64,000 nucleotides of DNA, taken from assembly GCF_020921035.1 (NCBI RefSeq), contig NC_063151.1, positions 27,224,934-27,288,933 of the forward strand. The letters are read 5' to 3'. This document shows, one piece after another, positions 22,379-34,842 of this stretch; the stretch's first letter is position 1; every line of letters starts with the position of its first letter. This DNA comes from Rhodamnia argentea (lineage: Eukaryota; Streptophyta; Magnoliopsida; Myrtales; Myrtaceae). The notes beneath the pieces are model-generated. The model searched no databases, had not been told where the DNA came from, and saw only the letters and a list, made by a program, of their open reading frames with translations. A program made the translations under genes and the position numbers.

Positions 22379-23523
22379 ATGGGAAGGAGACCGTGCTGTG
22401 CGAAGGAAGGAGTGAACAGAGGAGCATGGACAGCGATGGAGGACAAGATTCTCACTGATTACATCAAACTGAACGGCGAAGGCAACTGGGGAGACCTTCC
22501 CAAGAAAGCAGGTCAGGTCATCTTCGCTCATCTCACACGCTCAGAATTCAAACTTTGTTTCGCAAGACTGATGGTTAATGATTTTTTTGGGGGGCGGCGG
22601 CCTCATCATGCAGGTCTGAGGAGATGTGGGAAGAGTTGCAGGCTGAGGTGGCTGAACTATCTGAGGCCCGACATAAAGAGAGGGAGCATCACTCTTGACG
22701 AAGAAGAGCTCATCGTCCGGCTTCACAATCTCCTGGGAAACAGGTGCTTCTTCCTTCTCTCTGTCTCTCTATGGAAAAAGACACAAATGTTAGCAATACG
22801 CGCATCAATAAGGAAACGAAGAATTAGGGTTGTCTGTTTTCGAATCATCGCAGATGGTCATTGATCGCGGGGAGGCTTCCAGGACGGACGGACAACGAGA
22901 TAAAGAATTACTGGAACACCACCATCGTAAAGAGGCTCCAGTCCGGGTCGAGCCACTCGGGCTTCGTCTCCGCTCGGCCGTCGCTGCCTTCATCCCAAGG
23001 AAGCCCCAAGTCAGCCCTCGAAAAACCGACCATGGACGACACTCTCGTGCCCGCAGAGCCGTGTGCTTCTGGCGCCAAGGCAACGAGATGGCCGGAAGCG
23101 CTTCTGTCTCCCGAATCCTGTCAAGATGGAGAAGCACAAGCACCTGACATGGTGGACGACAAAGATCGAAGCTCCGACCGCCATGGAGATCGAGTTACAG
23201 CGGTTCAGTCATCAGCTGGAAATCCAAATGTTTCATGCAACTTCATGGCGGATTTCGAGCTGGACGCGAACTTCCTGGAAGCTTTCTTGGAGTCTGAACT
23301 CGCCACCAATACTCAGCAGCCGGGTTTCGTTAACGGAGGATTAGATGATAGCCACAAGAGAGAGTGGCCGTCGTCGTCGCGGCCCCAGCCGAACTCTGAA
23401 GAAACCCTAGCATTCATTAATCCTGAAGGGACGATTCTGAGCGAGCCAGATTTGCAGTGCGTGGCATCTTTATTCGAGGACGACGTTGGCTGGCTTGATC
23501 TTGAAAAAAGCTCTAGGAGTTGA
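22379..23523 (+). CDS. R2R3-MYB transcription factor, TT2/MYB123-like
   Basis: Three exons at 22379-22511 (133 nt), 22614-22743 (130 nt) and 22854-23523, giving 310 residues; both introns are short (102 and 110 bp) and GT-AG. The protein opens [17 protein letters not shown], the opening seen in many TT2-type regulators. R2 keeps Trp17, Trp37, Trp57 and a normal [10 protein letters not shown] helix. R3 has Ile70, Trp89 and Trp108. The bHLH-binding signature is complete at Glu76-Leu77-Arg80-Leu84-Leu91-Arg95. The C-terminus has two acidic-hydrophobic patches: [13 protein letters not shown] at about residues 230-245 and DDVGWLDLE near the end. Such proteins activate anthocyanidin reductase and related genes with a bHLH and WD40 partner; that role here is inferred. 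The frame is open upstream of the ATG, but no earlier ATG exists, so 22379 is the start. Confidence 0.92.
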
Positions 23524-24387
23524 CTGCGCACATATTGACCCGACTGTATGAATAGTGTACGAATAGCTCTTTGTCTTTCCTTCGGGTTCTTGTCTGTGAA
23601 TGAGTATCAAAAAGTCCTTAATAGAGCTTCAAGAGCTTGACCCCAAAAATAAAATAAAATAAAATAAAATAAAAAAATAAATCAAGAGGAGAAAATATTC
23701 TATGCTCATCAACCACCCATTATGCTAATGCAACCCTTCGGCCCGATCGATGATGCGTCTCGTCTAGCTCAATTGAATTGAGCCTATACAAAAACATCGG
23801 GATAGACGATTGAGCTAGGCTCGACGCTAGACCTTAATAGTCTTTTTTAAGCATGTTCATGACTCAAAGGCACCTCAGCAATTTACTAAGTGATCGATAC
23901 GTTTAAGAGATTGATAGCTGATTTTGTCTAATAAAATAATAAATAAATAAAAATTATTATAAAATTTACTTTTTTAAGAATTTATAATTCACAGTATGCC
24001 ATATCATTACTTTTACAATCATTTAAAAATTGTTATGCCAGTAAAGTTGATATATTTACGCATGGTTGTACCCAATGGGTCGATGGGTATGGCCTAGAAT
24101 GAGTAATTTTCGTAAGTGTAAGCCAGCCTCGCCAAAAAAAAAAAAAGAGAGAGAGAGAGAGATAATTTCTCCATTGGGTCCCACCCGATTGTCCACGTCT
24201 GCACAATTAAGTGGGGCCTCGCCAGCTCAATAATACAACCACGATCAATGACATCGTACCACTCGATACTTCCCACTTTCGCTTTCATGGTTGGTCATTT
24301 TCCATTGTTGATCTCAGTTCCATCACGTGTGCGCACGTTTACGGAGAGCGTTGTTACTATTATTGATTTTTCCTTTTGTTCCAACTT
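23524..24387. other. 3' flank of the second MYB gene
   Basis: Holds the gene's 3' UTR, an AAAAT/AAAATA microsatellite at about 23645-23683 and a short (GA)n run near 24146-24161. No gene is seen. Confidence 0.5.
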
Positions 24388-24767
24388 GAAAAAAATTTAT
24401 CCAAAATGGCCTAAACCTATTACACTTACATTAATTCAGTTCTAAATTTGTCAATTGTGTCAATTTAATCCCAAATTTTTTAACAATTTGTCAATTCAGT
24501 CATAAACCTTTCAATTATGCGAATTTGGTCCAAAACTTTTCAATGATTTGCCAAACTAGTCCTAAACATTTTCATGAATTACCAATTTAGTCCTTCCAAC
24601 AAATTAGCAAAATTTCAAAAGATTTAGGACTAAATTAGCAAAATTTCGAAAGATTTAGGACTAAATTGATATAATTGAAAGACTTATGATTGAATTGAAA
24701 CAATTGAAAGATTTAAGACTAAATTGGCACAAACACAATAGGTTTGAGATTTTTTGATAATTTTTCC
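24388..24767. mobile_element. Family A MITE, arms only
   Basis: Two inverted arms meet in the middle with almost no spacer: the left begins GAAAAAAATTTATCCAAAAT, the right ends TTTTTGATAATTTTTCC. Repeated units CAATTCAGTC.TAAAC and TTTAGGACTAAATTG run through them. Flanks TCCAACTT (24380-24387) and TCCAATTT (24768-24775) match at 7 of 8 positions. Confidence 0.75.
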
Positions 24768-25222
24768 TCCAATTTCATCATGACATTTCCACTTTGTTGA
24801 TACGAATTCATGATTGCTTTCGTGGGAATGGCACCAATGAGGTTAAGAAGAGAGGAGCTCGCATGCCGGGTCAATTTAGTTTCACGACTTCGCATCGGTC
24901 CGTGGCTAACATGTTGATATACACAAATAGGATTGCAAATTGATTTATCTCAAATTTATTGAGAGGACAAAAGAACTAATTTATCGCATATTTATAAAAA
25001 TTGCTTGAATGCGGGTCTGTGAAAATATCGAAAGTCTCACATTCCAAAGTTAATGACCAAAGGAATAAAAAACACGTTCCAAATCCCAGGATATATTTGC
25101 GAGAATGGTAGAAAAATATTCTTAATCTCACTTTAAATTCTTGCTTTTGGTTATAATTTTGTTCATTATGTGAAAATGCCTCTGCAAGCATTTTTGTTTT
25201 TCACCGAGTCCTTTGAAATGAA

Positions 25223-25356
25223 TGGGCTCATCCGCCGGAAGGCCTCGCATGAAGCCCAGACAAATAGAAGCCCACACACAACCAAATCCTTCGGAGAAAG
25301 TATTAAAATGGCTTGAATTCGAAAGTCAAAGAGGGCTTCTCTCTCGCAAAAGCCCA
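25223..25356. promoter_or_regulatory. Cluster of site II-type (TGGGCY) promoter elements upstream of ATG12
   Basis: Four copies of TGGGCT or its complement AGCCCA occur at 25223, 25253, 25268 and 25351, within 250 bases upstream of the ATG12 start. Such elements are TCP-binding motifs of housekeeping and growth-linked plant promoters. Function here is inferred. Confidence 0.55.
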
Positions 25357-25469
25357 CTGAAAATCAAATTGATTTCCATGACTTGCTTCAGCAATCTCTG
25401 AAGTCCTTCCGCTCGATCGTTTTTTTAATTTTTTGGTTTCCTGAAGAAATTCCATCTGCATGACAGTAA

Positions 25470-27835
25470 ATGGCGTCCGATTCTCCAAGTTCAGATCGCA
25501 AAAGTGAGTCCTTGAACAAACTTGAGAAAGAACCCATCTTTTCCGTCGAATCCTTCCTGTTGGATACTGAATTGATTGCCTTCGTTTGCTTCAATTTGAT
25601 TCGCGAGCTGCTTGCTCACGGGGTCTTGCTTGGGAAATTCTTGTGATTTTGCAGTCGTTGTCCACTTGAGGGCCACCGGCGATGCTCCTATTATGAAGCA
25701 AGCTAAATTCAAGGTCAGTGGTAATAATAGCCCTTAGTTTCTTGACGTCGTAACATGTATTGTGCTCGTGTGCATGTTTCCGTGTGCGATTGCTGACTCT
25801 TTGGCGTCGCTTGATTCATGTGGCATTGGCCAGTGATTCCGAATTGTTGAAAGCGCGACTCCCCTGTTTGTTGACATAGCTCCGTGATGATCAAGGATTC
25901 ATATGTACAATTAGTTGCATTGTCACGCGGAAGCTAATTCGTCGCCAAAAAAAACCAAGGCTGCACTCTACGTGATTGATCAAATGCTTCTTTTAAACTT
26001 CCAAGGTTTTTGCAGCAGTCATACGACATTGAATGCAAATATGGTCGGTATGTCGAGCCAACTGTCAAGGCTGCTTGTTTAATTAGACTTCCATGACACG
26101 GCTCTGGATTATCGGACATAGAGGACAATGATAGTAGATGGTAATGGGAGTATTTGCTAATTTATTGGTGGCATTAAACCGCGAAATCCCGACTTATCTA
26201 CTTCAGATAACCAAATTTAAATCATCCAAACAACATCGAGGGAAGGAATTTGATTCTGAAGAAATTTATACCATTCCAAATTTCAATGCCTCTGGACCAA
26301 ACAATGCCTTGAGTGTTGAAACTTACTCCTATCTATACGAGTCATGCCTCCTTTTTGGTTCATCTGCTGATGAGCTATCTTAAGCTGAGAGATTGGATAT
26401 CATAAATCTACTGTGATTGGAATTTTTCCGGCATTGATCTAGGTAAGGTTATAGCTTTCACACAGGGCTGATTCAGGTCAGAGTTCATGCATCTTTGTAG
26501 GCGATTCTGGTTTGAACTGACTTTACTTCGGGTCAGGTGTCTCAGTCTCATGTCAGCAATAGAGGTTCAGTATGCAAGTAAGATAATTAGTGAATTTAAC
26601 AATGGAAGTCGGGGTGGTTTTTTTTGCATGATATCAATTTAATCTCTATTCTATAGATGAACCAGGATTTCAATGGCAAAATCTCCCACTCTTGGTCAAA
26701 TGTATATAGATTTACACTGGACATTATGAGATTGTTGCTATTGTCCATGTACTGCCCATGATCTTGAAACTTAATTCGAATGCTTGGCTAGGCCATTCTC
26801 ATACTTATCTCCATTTTACAATAGATTTTTCCTTGGAAACCAGTGTTCATCAGATTTGCGTGAATGTCTTCTAACATTAAAGCTTTGGTGGCATAAGTTA
26901 ACATATCTATTTTCCATGAGAAAAATTGTGTGATGTGGTGGTATAGTGAACTCTTGAATCTTTGATATTCACGTGACAATCACAATGGTAATGACAGATT
27001 TCTGGGGCAGAAAAATTTGCCAAAGTGATTGACTTTCTCTGCCGACAACTTCACCGGGAGACGTTGGTAGGTAGCTGGTACTGGTATGTTTCCATTTTTT
27101 GTAAGGCCTAAATTGTAGCTTGACAAACATCTTTTTTTCCTGCTCTCTCTTTTTTCGGGCAGTTTGTCTATGTAAACAGCGCCTTCTCACCCAACCCAGA
27201 TGAAATGGTGAATGATCTGTATGAGGCAAGTGCATTCAATGTCTCTCAATTCTGTCTGTGGAATTCCACTTGCAGCTGTTTCTCTCTTTCTGTTATATTT
27301 ATTCAATTAGTTAAATAGGAAAACTGAACTCGGTGTCACCATTGGGGACATTTGCCTCTCTGTTTGTGGTTTTCACTCATAGAGTTATGCCCTGCACCAA
27401 TGGTGATTATTTCTTTAAAGAAACAGCTTCTGATAGAGAATTCGAAATACATGAATTGTACTAATTGGGAGCAGAAGCTTTTTGATGGAGTCCCCCTTTC
27501 TCAAAGATCTTACTAGTTAGGGATATCGGGTAGCAATCATACCAACAATTTTCTAGCGGTGAGTGAATGTGGAAGATTGTTCTTTTCTGTGGAAATCACG
27601 GGAACTTTTGAAACTTCGAGCAGAGTTAATCTCTTATATATTGCGTCAAACGAATTTATTGCTGACTGCATCAGTGTTTCCTTTTAAAGGCTTTACCTAC
27701 TTGCAGTGTTTCATGGATATATAACTACTTTTAGCTGTATTTCTCACCTGATTTATGGCAATCTGAATGATGCAGAATTTCGGCTTTGATGGTAAACTCA
27801 TCGTTAATTATGCTTGTTCTATGGCATGGGGCTAA
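25470..27835 (+). CDS. ATG12: Autophagy ubiquitin-like protein ATG12
   Basis: Five exons: 25470-25503, 25655-25713, 26998-27066, 27163-27225 and 27776-27835, giving 94 residues, the usual plant ATG12 length. The protein reads MASDSPSSDRKIVVHLRATG at the start and carries FVYVNSAFSPNPDE, DLYENFGFDGKLIVNYACS and the terminal MAWG. ATG12 has a ubiquitin fold; its C-terminal glycine (Gly94) is activated by ATG7, passed to ATG10 and joined to ATG5. The conjugate works with ATG16 as the E3 for ATG8 lipidation at the growing autophagosome. No residues follow the glycine, so no protease processing is needed. Introns 1-3 are GT-AG. Intron 4 starts GCAAGT after GAG and ends GCAG, a GC-AG intron with a near-perfect donor. 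Intron 2 is about 1.3 kb. The window shows one copy, with no damage. Confidence 0.95.
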
Positions 27836-30800
27836 ATATGAGTAACATCTGCCAATGTATCTGTACATGTGAGTAACTTCTCCATAACATATGATCAGTC
27901 CTTTTCTCCTTTATATAATATGTATGTAGGGGAAGAAATGCCAATGATATATTTCCTCCTCGTGCCAATTTAGCTAATTAGTATAGTATGGCCTGTTCAA
28001 TGATGCACAGAAGTTTAGCAGTGTCACGGCAGATTTTCCCCATGGCAAAACTTTTGAGTCACTTAATATATGCCTTCAGTGATGACAGATCTGTTGGCTA
28101 TTGAATTAATATCATTTTAGAAATGTCAAGTTTCCTTATTTCAATTCTAACAAATTGCACATAAGGGCTGTCGATTTGTTTATAGCTTTTGTATAGAGGA
28201 ATTTGCTGGACACTTGCTGCCATGTTGGAAATGTGCCTGAACTTTTTTGAGGATGAGATTCACCTTGTATTCATTGAACCACGTGTTTGAATAATGAGCC
28301 GAATTGGTGAAAGCCAGTTTTTCATTTTCATTTGCTCGAATTTGTCTTCTTTTGCAGAAATTCAAGTGCACAATTCATTACACAAAGAAAGATGCCATCT
28401 GCTGTTAGACACGGGATTCCCATAAAAAAATCTTAGTTGAAGTACAGAACCCGCATGTTTATTACATATTTCTATCTGTTTGTCATCATTTGGTTATGAA
28501 CAAAGCTAGGTGGGAATATTTCATCCAACAAGAATGTGATTTGACAGGAGTTGTACTGGGCCATTATTTTGGTATTGATGTTTGTTCGTGTTAGCTGGCA
28601 TCTCCTTTTTATATCATGTTGGTTATCATTCCTACTGTTTAATTCTATCACCTAATGGAACTTTGAGGATATCACTGAGTTGACATTGTGAGATATCTTT
28701 GTAGCTTTTACCCTCCCAGTTTCAATTACAGGGAAAAGAAAGAGGCAAATGGTTCTATTCCGGGAAACTAACTCTGGAGATGGTTTCATAGCAGTCTACC
28801 TTGAGGAATAAGGTTTATTGATCCATTTCAAAGCTAACTGACTGGAGAGAGATTAGCAATCTTCAGGAAAAGCTGGAGATTGTTCCTTTAGGAATATGTT
28901 AAGTTGGAGCAAATTAAGAACGGTGCGAGCATGCATGATTGATAGTTTTGTGATCCGTTGTACGAGGTCGCTACCTACTCATTTATACATTTATGAGCTC
29001 TACTGGAGAAGTATTAGGTTCTGAGATGAGCACCGTCTACTTCAGAAGTTGAACTCCTACGGAAATGTGCGCAAACATGAATTTAAAGCTGAGTTTTCAC
29101 TTTCAATAGACTCTGAAGTAGATGCAACGTGGACTCTTGATCGGTACTCTTCCTTCTTAAGGTAGCATGAAATGGTGAACTTGGGATTTCAGTTGGTATC
29201 GTCACTCGCGACGAATTGCATCTATCTGCTGAACATGTAAGTCACGCGAGCCAGTCGCTTATAGTCATCTAAAGACACATTGTGCAGTGGTTTTTAGTTG
29301 AAAATACTTCACTGAAAAAACAAACGACCGTTTCCCGCGAATGAAATTTAGTTGAAAGTCCGGTTTTTTGGTTCCATTCCTCTCATTCACTTTGCCAATT
29401 TGCCTAATATATTCATGTAGACCCGCCTAACAAATATTGTCTTCCGAAGTGCCTATTAGTTAGAAGACTCTTGATGTTGGATGACGCGACTTTCCGGACG
29501 GAAACAGGGAAGGGAGAGGGAAGCTACAAGGATCGTTTGATGGCTTTTGTCAAACAAGTCATGCTTAGTGCAGATAAAGAGCCCAAGAAGTTGCATTATG
29601 AATTCTCACTACATCGATACCCTGCCGAGAGAATTAGTTTCTCGAAACGCGGCAACAGATTCGAATTTGGGTGTTTGATTTCTTCGCAAAGCAGTCCTCA
29701 ATTGTCTGAATTTTAACCAACATAACTTCAATCACTCAAAATCATTATGCACCCATCAGAGTGAAAAACACAGTTCATTATCCCCTAACACAGTTCAATG
29801 CCCGGTATTTATTTAAGTGTATAGCAACTGGAGCTATGCCTGGTAACTATCACCTGACATTAAAAGTTTCGGCTCATGCGAGACTTGAGCGATGGAACAA
29901 GGGAATGAGAGATTTTTTTCGAGTCAAAGACAGCGTGGCGCTCCGCGCGCGCGCAACGCCGATATCACAAACTAATCGTAGCGCGTCCTTGATCGTTATG
30001 ATTTTTCGCACTAAGTTGTGCTCATCCATCTCCTTGAGAAACATATGGAAGTGATCAAATCTTCGATGTCAGGTCGATACTAAAGATTGCATAAAAATTG
30101 CTTTTTTCAGATGGAACGTATCGCGTCTTCTGCAGCTCGCGCTTAATGGACGTGCTGTGAGATAAGATATGTCCCAAGAACATGGAGATAAAAGCGGTAG
30201 TGGAAGAAGCTGATGTTCACACTTTACACTTCGCACCACCATTAACACCCGAAAATACAAAACTGGGATTTATTCCCAGAGTACAGTTTCCTTTTCGTCT
30301 TTTGCTTTATCTGTTTCCATTTTATTCTCTTCTTTTCGCTCGATCCTCCATAGTGGGTGGGGTGGTAGTTTCTTTCTCTGATTTTGAAATCTTTGCAGGG
30401 ACGAATGTCTCCATCTCCAAGTTGGCAATCTCACACGTAAAGCAAAGCAGACTCATTTCGCAGGTTTCCTTGAAATTCCCACGTCTGGAAAAAAAGGAGA
30501 ATTCCTCGTGCTGTGAAAAGAACCGCAGCAAGTTTCATCTCTCTCTCTCTCTCTACTTTTTGGCAAGGTTTCATGGATTCTCTCCATTCCTTTTTCTATC
30601 ATCACCCCCTCCCACTTACCGTTTTCTTTTTCTTCTTTTAAGGATACTATAGCCAGCAGCCCACTCACGAAGCGACCCCGAGGGAACAGAGAACCCCAAC
30701 ATTTCCACTATACATTCGGTAGAGAATAGAATGGAAAACGGGTCCTGAAACGTCCGTTCTTTCCTTGGACGTGAAGAGCCTTCGATTCCGAATTCGACCC

Positions 30801-33043
30801 GCCTGCGCGGTGGTGGTCCAAATCCAATCGGTACTGTTGAAAACGGGGTCGCGGGTGGGTCGGTGGTCGGATCGTATGTTAAAGGAGGGAACATGAAAAG
30901 TCAGCAGGAGGGGTGGGAAGAAATCAGGGGAAAGCAGCGAGAATTATCAAAAGCTTTTTCTGGGAGATTGATGGGACGCTGATTGACCGACTTTGCCCAC
31001 CTTTTTCACAATGAGAGAAAATGGGGTTGGGTGGTTCCACATCATGGCGCTTGGCATCCATCCCTCTCGATGACTTCGATCCGATCCCAATATTCTCGAT
31101 CTGGCACAATAATGTGGTCTCTCTTACTACTGTCCATTTACTCCGGTCGGTCCCGCCTCGAGCTGAAAGGTTTTGGAGCATATATGGCCACTGAGTGTGC
31201 TTGCATGGGCCTTCTCCTGTCACTTTTAAAGTGGGCAACTTATGTGATGCCCGTCTCCACCCAATTTAACCATCAAACAGTGTGACTTGTTGATGAGAAG
31301 CCGCCTTCTTTTTAGACTTTGATCTGGTTGAGAGAGGGGCCACCCCGAGTTGCAGATGCGGAGTGGGGATTCTATTCTGGTTTGAACGTTGTCTGATTGG
31401 GTGGTGCCTGTCCCTTTCTACTCGCCCATCAATCCACGGCGAGAATCACACAAAATTGGAAAAAGGATGGTCCCCCATCCGCCTGCTGCCGCTCGTCGGT
31501 CGACCGGCGGCTCGCCTCTCGTCGCAACCCTAGCCTCCATTGCAACCGTAAAATATTTATGATGTTATCAAATGAATTTCTATTTTCGGGAACAGAAATA
31601 TTGTGTTGTTACCAAACCCATTTCCCTGCTTGGAAACTCCGTCCGAGGAATAGGTCAGAAACTATTATCAAAAAACAGGATGGTTATCATTCGCGCCCTT
31701 AGCCGACATAAGCTGTTGCAAAAGCTTGGGCCTTTAAATGTAAACGGTCCAAGCTTTGTTTGTCAAGGCACGGTCGGGTGCGTAGGATGACGAGCGAGTT
31801 ATCGGGGCCTGTACGGCTTCTTTAATCTTTTTCGGTTGTATATTGGATGCACCTTTGACATTAACATTATATATAAATGTAGCACAAATCATTCAAGTAT
31901 AAAAAGCAAGTCGGACCCACATGAAGCGGACGTGTGATTTTATGTGTAAATGGGAGCAAAGCAATGAAGTTTGGTGTCTGTTGGCTTTTCTCTTGGTTGG
32001 TGACATGAGGATTCCAATGTGCAAAATGCACAGCTCGACTAAGACACCTCTTCCCACATGAAATTGAGAATCAACGCGAATAGAATACAAAACATAATCA
32101 AAAGGTGGGGACACCTCCCGTTGAGAATTAGCCACTTTGACAAGTGATTTTTTCTTCTCTTTTTTTTTTTTTTTAAATCACCTTTTGACGATCCCAAATT
32201 ATATTCTTTTCCAACCCCCACAAGATGCCATTCTCCAAGCAGCAGCAGCAGCAACAGCAACAGCAGCGGCATTGGAATCAAATCATCGCACGTTTCCATT
32301 ATAATAAGAAACAAAAATGTCGTACGGTCGCAATCTGATGTGCATGATGGACCCGTGGAACCCGGGGCCCCACCATCGTGGGGTAAGCATGATTAGTCCA
32401 TGTTTAGCGCACAACCGCTCGAGCTTTATTGAGATTAATGATCGTTTTTCAAAACCGGATCGTGTTAGGTCGTGCCGGCCTACAGAGAGACTGGTAATTT
32501 AGAGCAAGCCACCCCTCCATTAATAGATTTAAGGAATTTCGAGTCAAAACGCTAATGGTGACGGGGCAAGGCGGAAGAGGAATTCGAGCCACGCATCTTG
32601 ATCTTCGACATATGAATAGAAGCATATGCACGAACAAAAGTCGGAAGATGAGGGTCGCGATCACGACACGAGCGGGTCACATCCCGTCCGGGGCTAATTC
32701 CGATTAATTTGCTCGACGACGAGACGAACCCGCAGAAATCACGTCCGGCGAGATCGCGTTGATACGAGGATTGCGGGGAATTTAATTTTTCCCCGGGGAT
32801 TAGATTTAAATCAGCAGACGCGTTCGATTGACCCGGATGTTGTGCGCCCCGAGCATGCTTCGCGTTTTTCTAATCGAGAGAATCGAGCCAATTTGGCGGA
32901 GGGACAAGTCAAGTCCCAAATGGGAAACACGACAGAGGTGGCGATGCCATCTGCAACATTGACAGCCCAACCAGCATCAAGAGTGATCCACGTTGATGTT
33001 CAATGGAGCTGTCAGATCGGAGGATCGGGGTGGTAACTTTTGG
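27836..33043. other. Long region without a recognised gene
   Basis: The first several hundred bases are presumably ATG12 3' UTR. After that no frame on either strand matches a family I know. The frame at 29471-29716 is intact but short and unrecognised. Several CT-rich tracts (30540-30555) and ordinary single-copy-looking sequence fill the rest. A non-coding transcript or distal regulatory DNA is possible but not supported by a specific signal. Confidence 0.4.
32238..32269. repeat. CAG/CAA trinucleotide repeat
   Basis: About ten units of CAG with CAA interruptions. No coding frame around it is convincing, so it is treated as a simple repeat. Confidence 0.8.
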
Positions 33044-33381
33044 GGCAAAAAATCTCTTCAAATCTCAAATTATGCCCGTTATAGTATAATTACCCTAGAT
33101 TTTTCTTTTCACGACACAAAAATTCTCAAACGTGTGACATATTCATCCACCATTAAGGTTCTATCAATGAACACTATTAAAAATATGTCGAAAAACAAAC
33201 AGTATCGGGTTAAGTGAAATAAAAACAGCATTGTTCGGTTGAAAAATCATCTGACGGTACCTTATCGGTGGGTTAATGTGCCACATAAATATAAATTTAA
33301 CATTTTTTTACGTCGCTAGGATAAGTTTAGATTAAACACGTCACGGTGAGTATAAATTGGAGTTTTTAGCGGCCTTTTCCT
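33044..33381. mobile_element. MITE-like element related to the MYB intron insertion (family C)
   Basis: The right end reads TATAAATTGGAGTTTTTAGCGGCCTTTTCC, the inverted equivalent of the left end at 2965 (GGAAAAAGCCAC...TCCTAAATTATACTC). The left end (GGGGCAAAAAATCTC) is diverged. The interior is unrelated to the 2965-3368 copy. Flanking duplication is not clear. Confidence 0.45.
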
Positions 33382-34501
33382 TGATTTTTTGTAGCTTAGA
33401 AGTTTGAAAAATGCGGTGGAAATACATGTGTGGGCCAATTTCATGAGGGGCAATGGTTGTGATTGCTGCCCCAGCCATCATCTCCACCATGACTTTGTAC
33501 TATCTGAAGATTATCATGTCTTTGTCAAAAGCCCCACTTCAACTTCAACACCGAAAAAGAACAACAAAAGACCCCCCCCAACCCTCAAAAAGAAGGGAAA
33601 AAAAAAGAGAAAAAGAAAGAAGAAAACTCTCCACGAAAACCGACACTGCACACGAAACCTTTCCTCTCCTCCTATCTCCAGCTGCCCTTAAACCGTTTCG
33701 GGGCAGAAAAGGAGGGTTTTAGAAAAGTGATGCTCGAGCTTTTCTTGACATTAAACGATGAAGAGGGTCAAAATGATCGTTCGAAATTAGCCAGCCACAC
33801 ACCATAGGCGTGTCCGTCCAAACAAAAAGCGGGAACACAGGAACGATTGTCGTCTCGCTCGCGAATGGTGGCTGCCCGAATTAAAGATCCGGGCGACCCT
33901 CCGCCGGACGGAGGCCGAGTGCCATCTCGGGCTGTCTGTCAGTTTCCTCTAGCGATGACTGCTAAAAGATCTAGAGCTTTAAAATAAGAGAAGAGGCTTC
34001 TCCAACTCCGGCATCCCTGTTTTTTCTAAGTGCCCCACTGATGAAAGATAAGATAAAAGTACGTGTTATGAGGGTCAATTGTGGCGGATGGGGGTCGTTA
34101 TCAAACGTCCCAATCTTAAGGTTGGGTTTATGTCGGGTTTTCGCTTTTGCCGCTAATGGAATGGAGTGGAGGTGAATAAATTAATTAGTTTAATCGTAGA
34201 TTAGATTCAGAAAAAAAAGGCAACAAAAGGACGAGGGGGACAAGGAAAGAACTTGGGGAATCGGATTCAAAGAGAGAATTGGGGTGGGGCCCCTGCTGTG
34301 TTGGTCAGAAAAGGGACAGACGGTCCTGATCCGGTGGGGCCCATACAGACCCCACCGCTGATCCGTTCAACAGCAAACATCATTAACACACCTCTGCCTC
34401 TTCTCCCCCCACTCATTATTGTCTCTGTACTCCCCCCTACCCTCGTTGTCCGTTTTCACTTTTCACCCTCCTTTCCAGATAGACAAATATCAATATATAG
34501 A
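33382..34501. other. Intergenic DNA, no gene recognised
   Basis: A purine-rich tract at 33590-33640 and mixed sequence. No domain-bearing frame. Confidence 0.4.
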
Positions 34502-34842
34502 AAAAAATTGACACAAATGATCCTTCGATTATGACTTAATATGTAATATAATCTATAAATTTTTAATTTAATAAATATGATATGTAAACTTTAATTTAAT
34601 AAGTAATGCGATATCTGAATTTTCAATTTATTCAATATAATCTCTGAATTTTTAAAAAATATTCAAATTCATCTCTAAATTTGAATTAATAAAATGACAA
34701 TATTAAATATTTTTTATAATTTAAGAATTAAATTAAATATATTATAAAAATTCAGTAACCATATTGATTAAATTTAAAAAATTTAAAAATTATATTATGT
34801 ATTATAATAAAATTTAAGAATTATTTATGTCATTATTTTTAT
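34502..34842. mobile_element. MITE-like inverted repeat (family B)
   Basis: The left end AAAAAATTGACACAAATGATCC and the right end AATTATTTATGTCATTATTTT are inverted relatives. Between them units such as 'AATATGAT.T.TAAACTTTAATTTAATAA' recur in both orientations. It resembles 10072-10402 but is more decayed. Confidence 0.45.

Noticed and set aside
29471..29716. 81-codon plus-strand frame with mixed composition
   Set aside because: Looked protein-like, but no family is recognised, no exons adjoin it and no start context supports it.
32039..32314. Minus-strand frame with a Leu run
   Set aside because: The run is only the CAG/CAA repeat read in another frame; no gene context.
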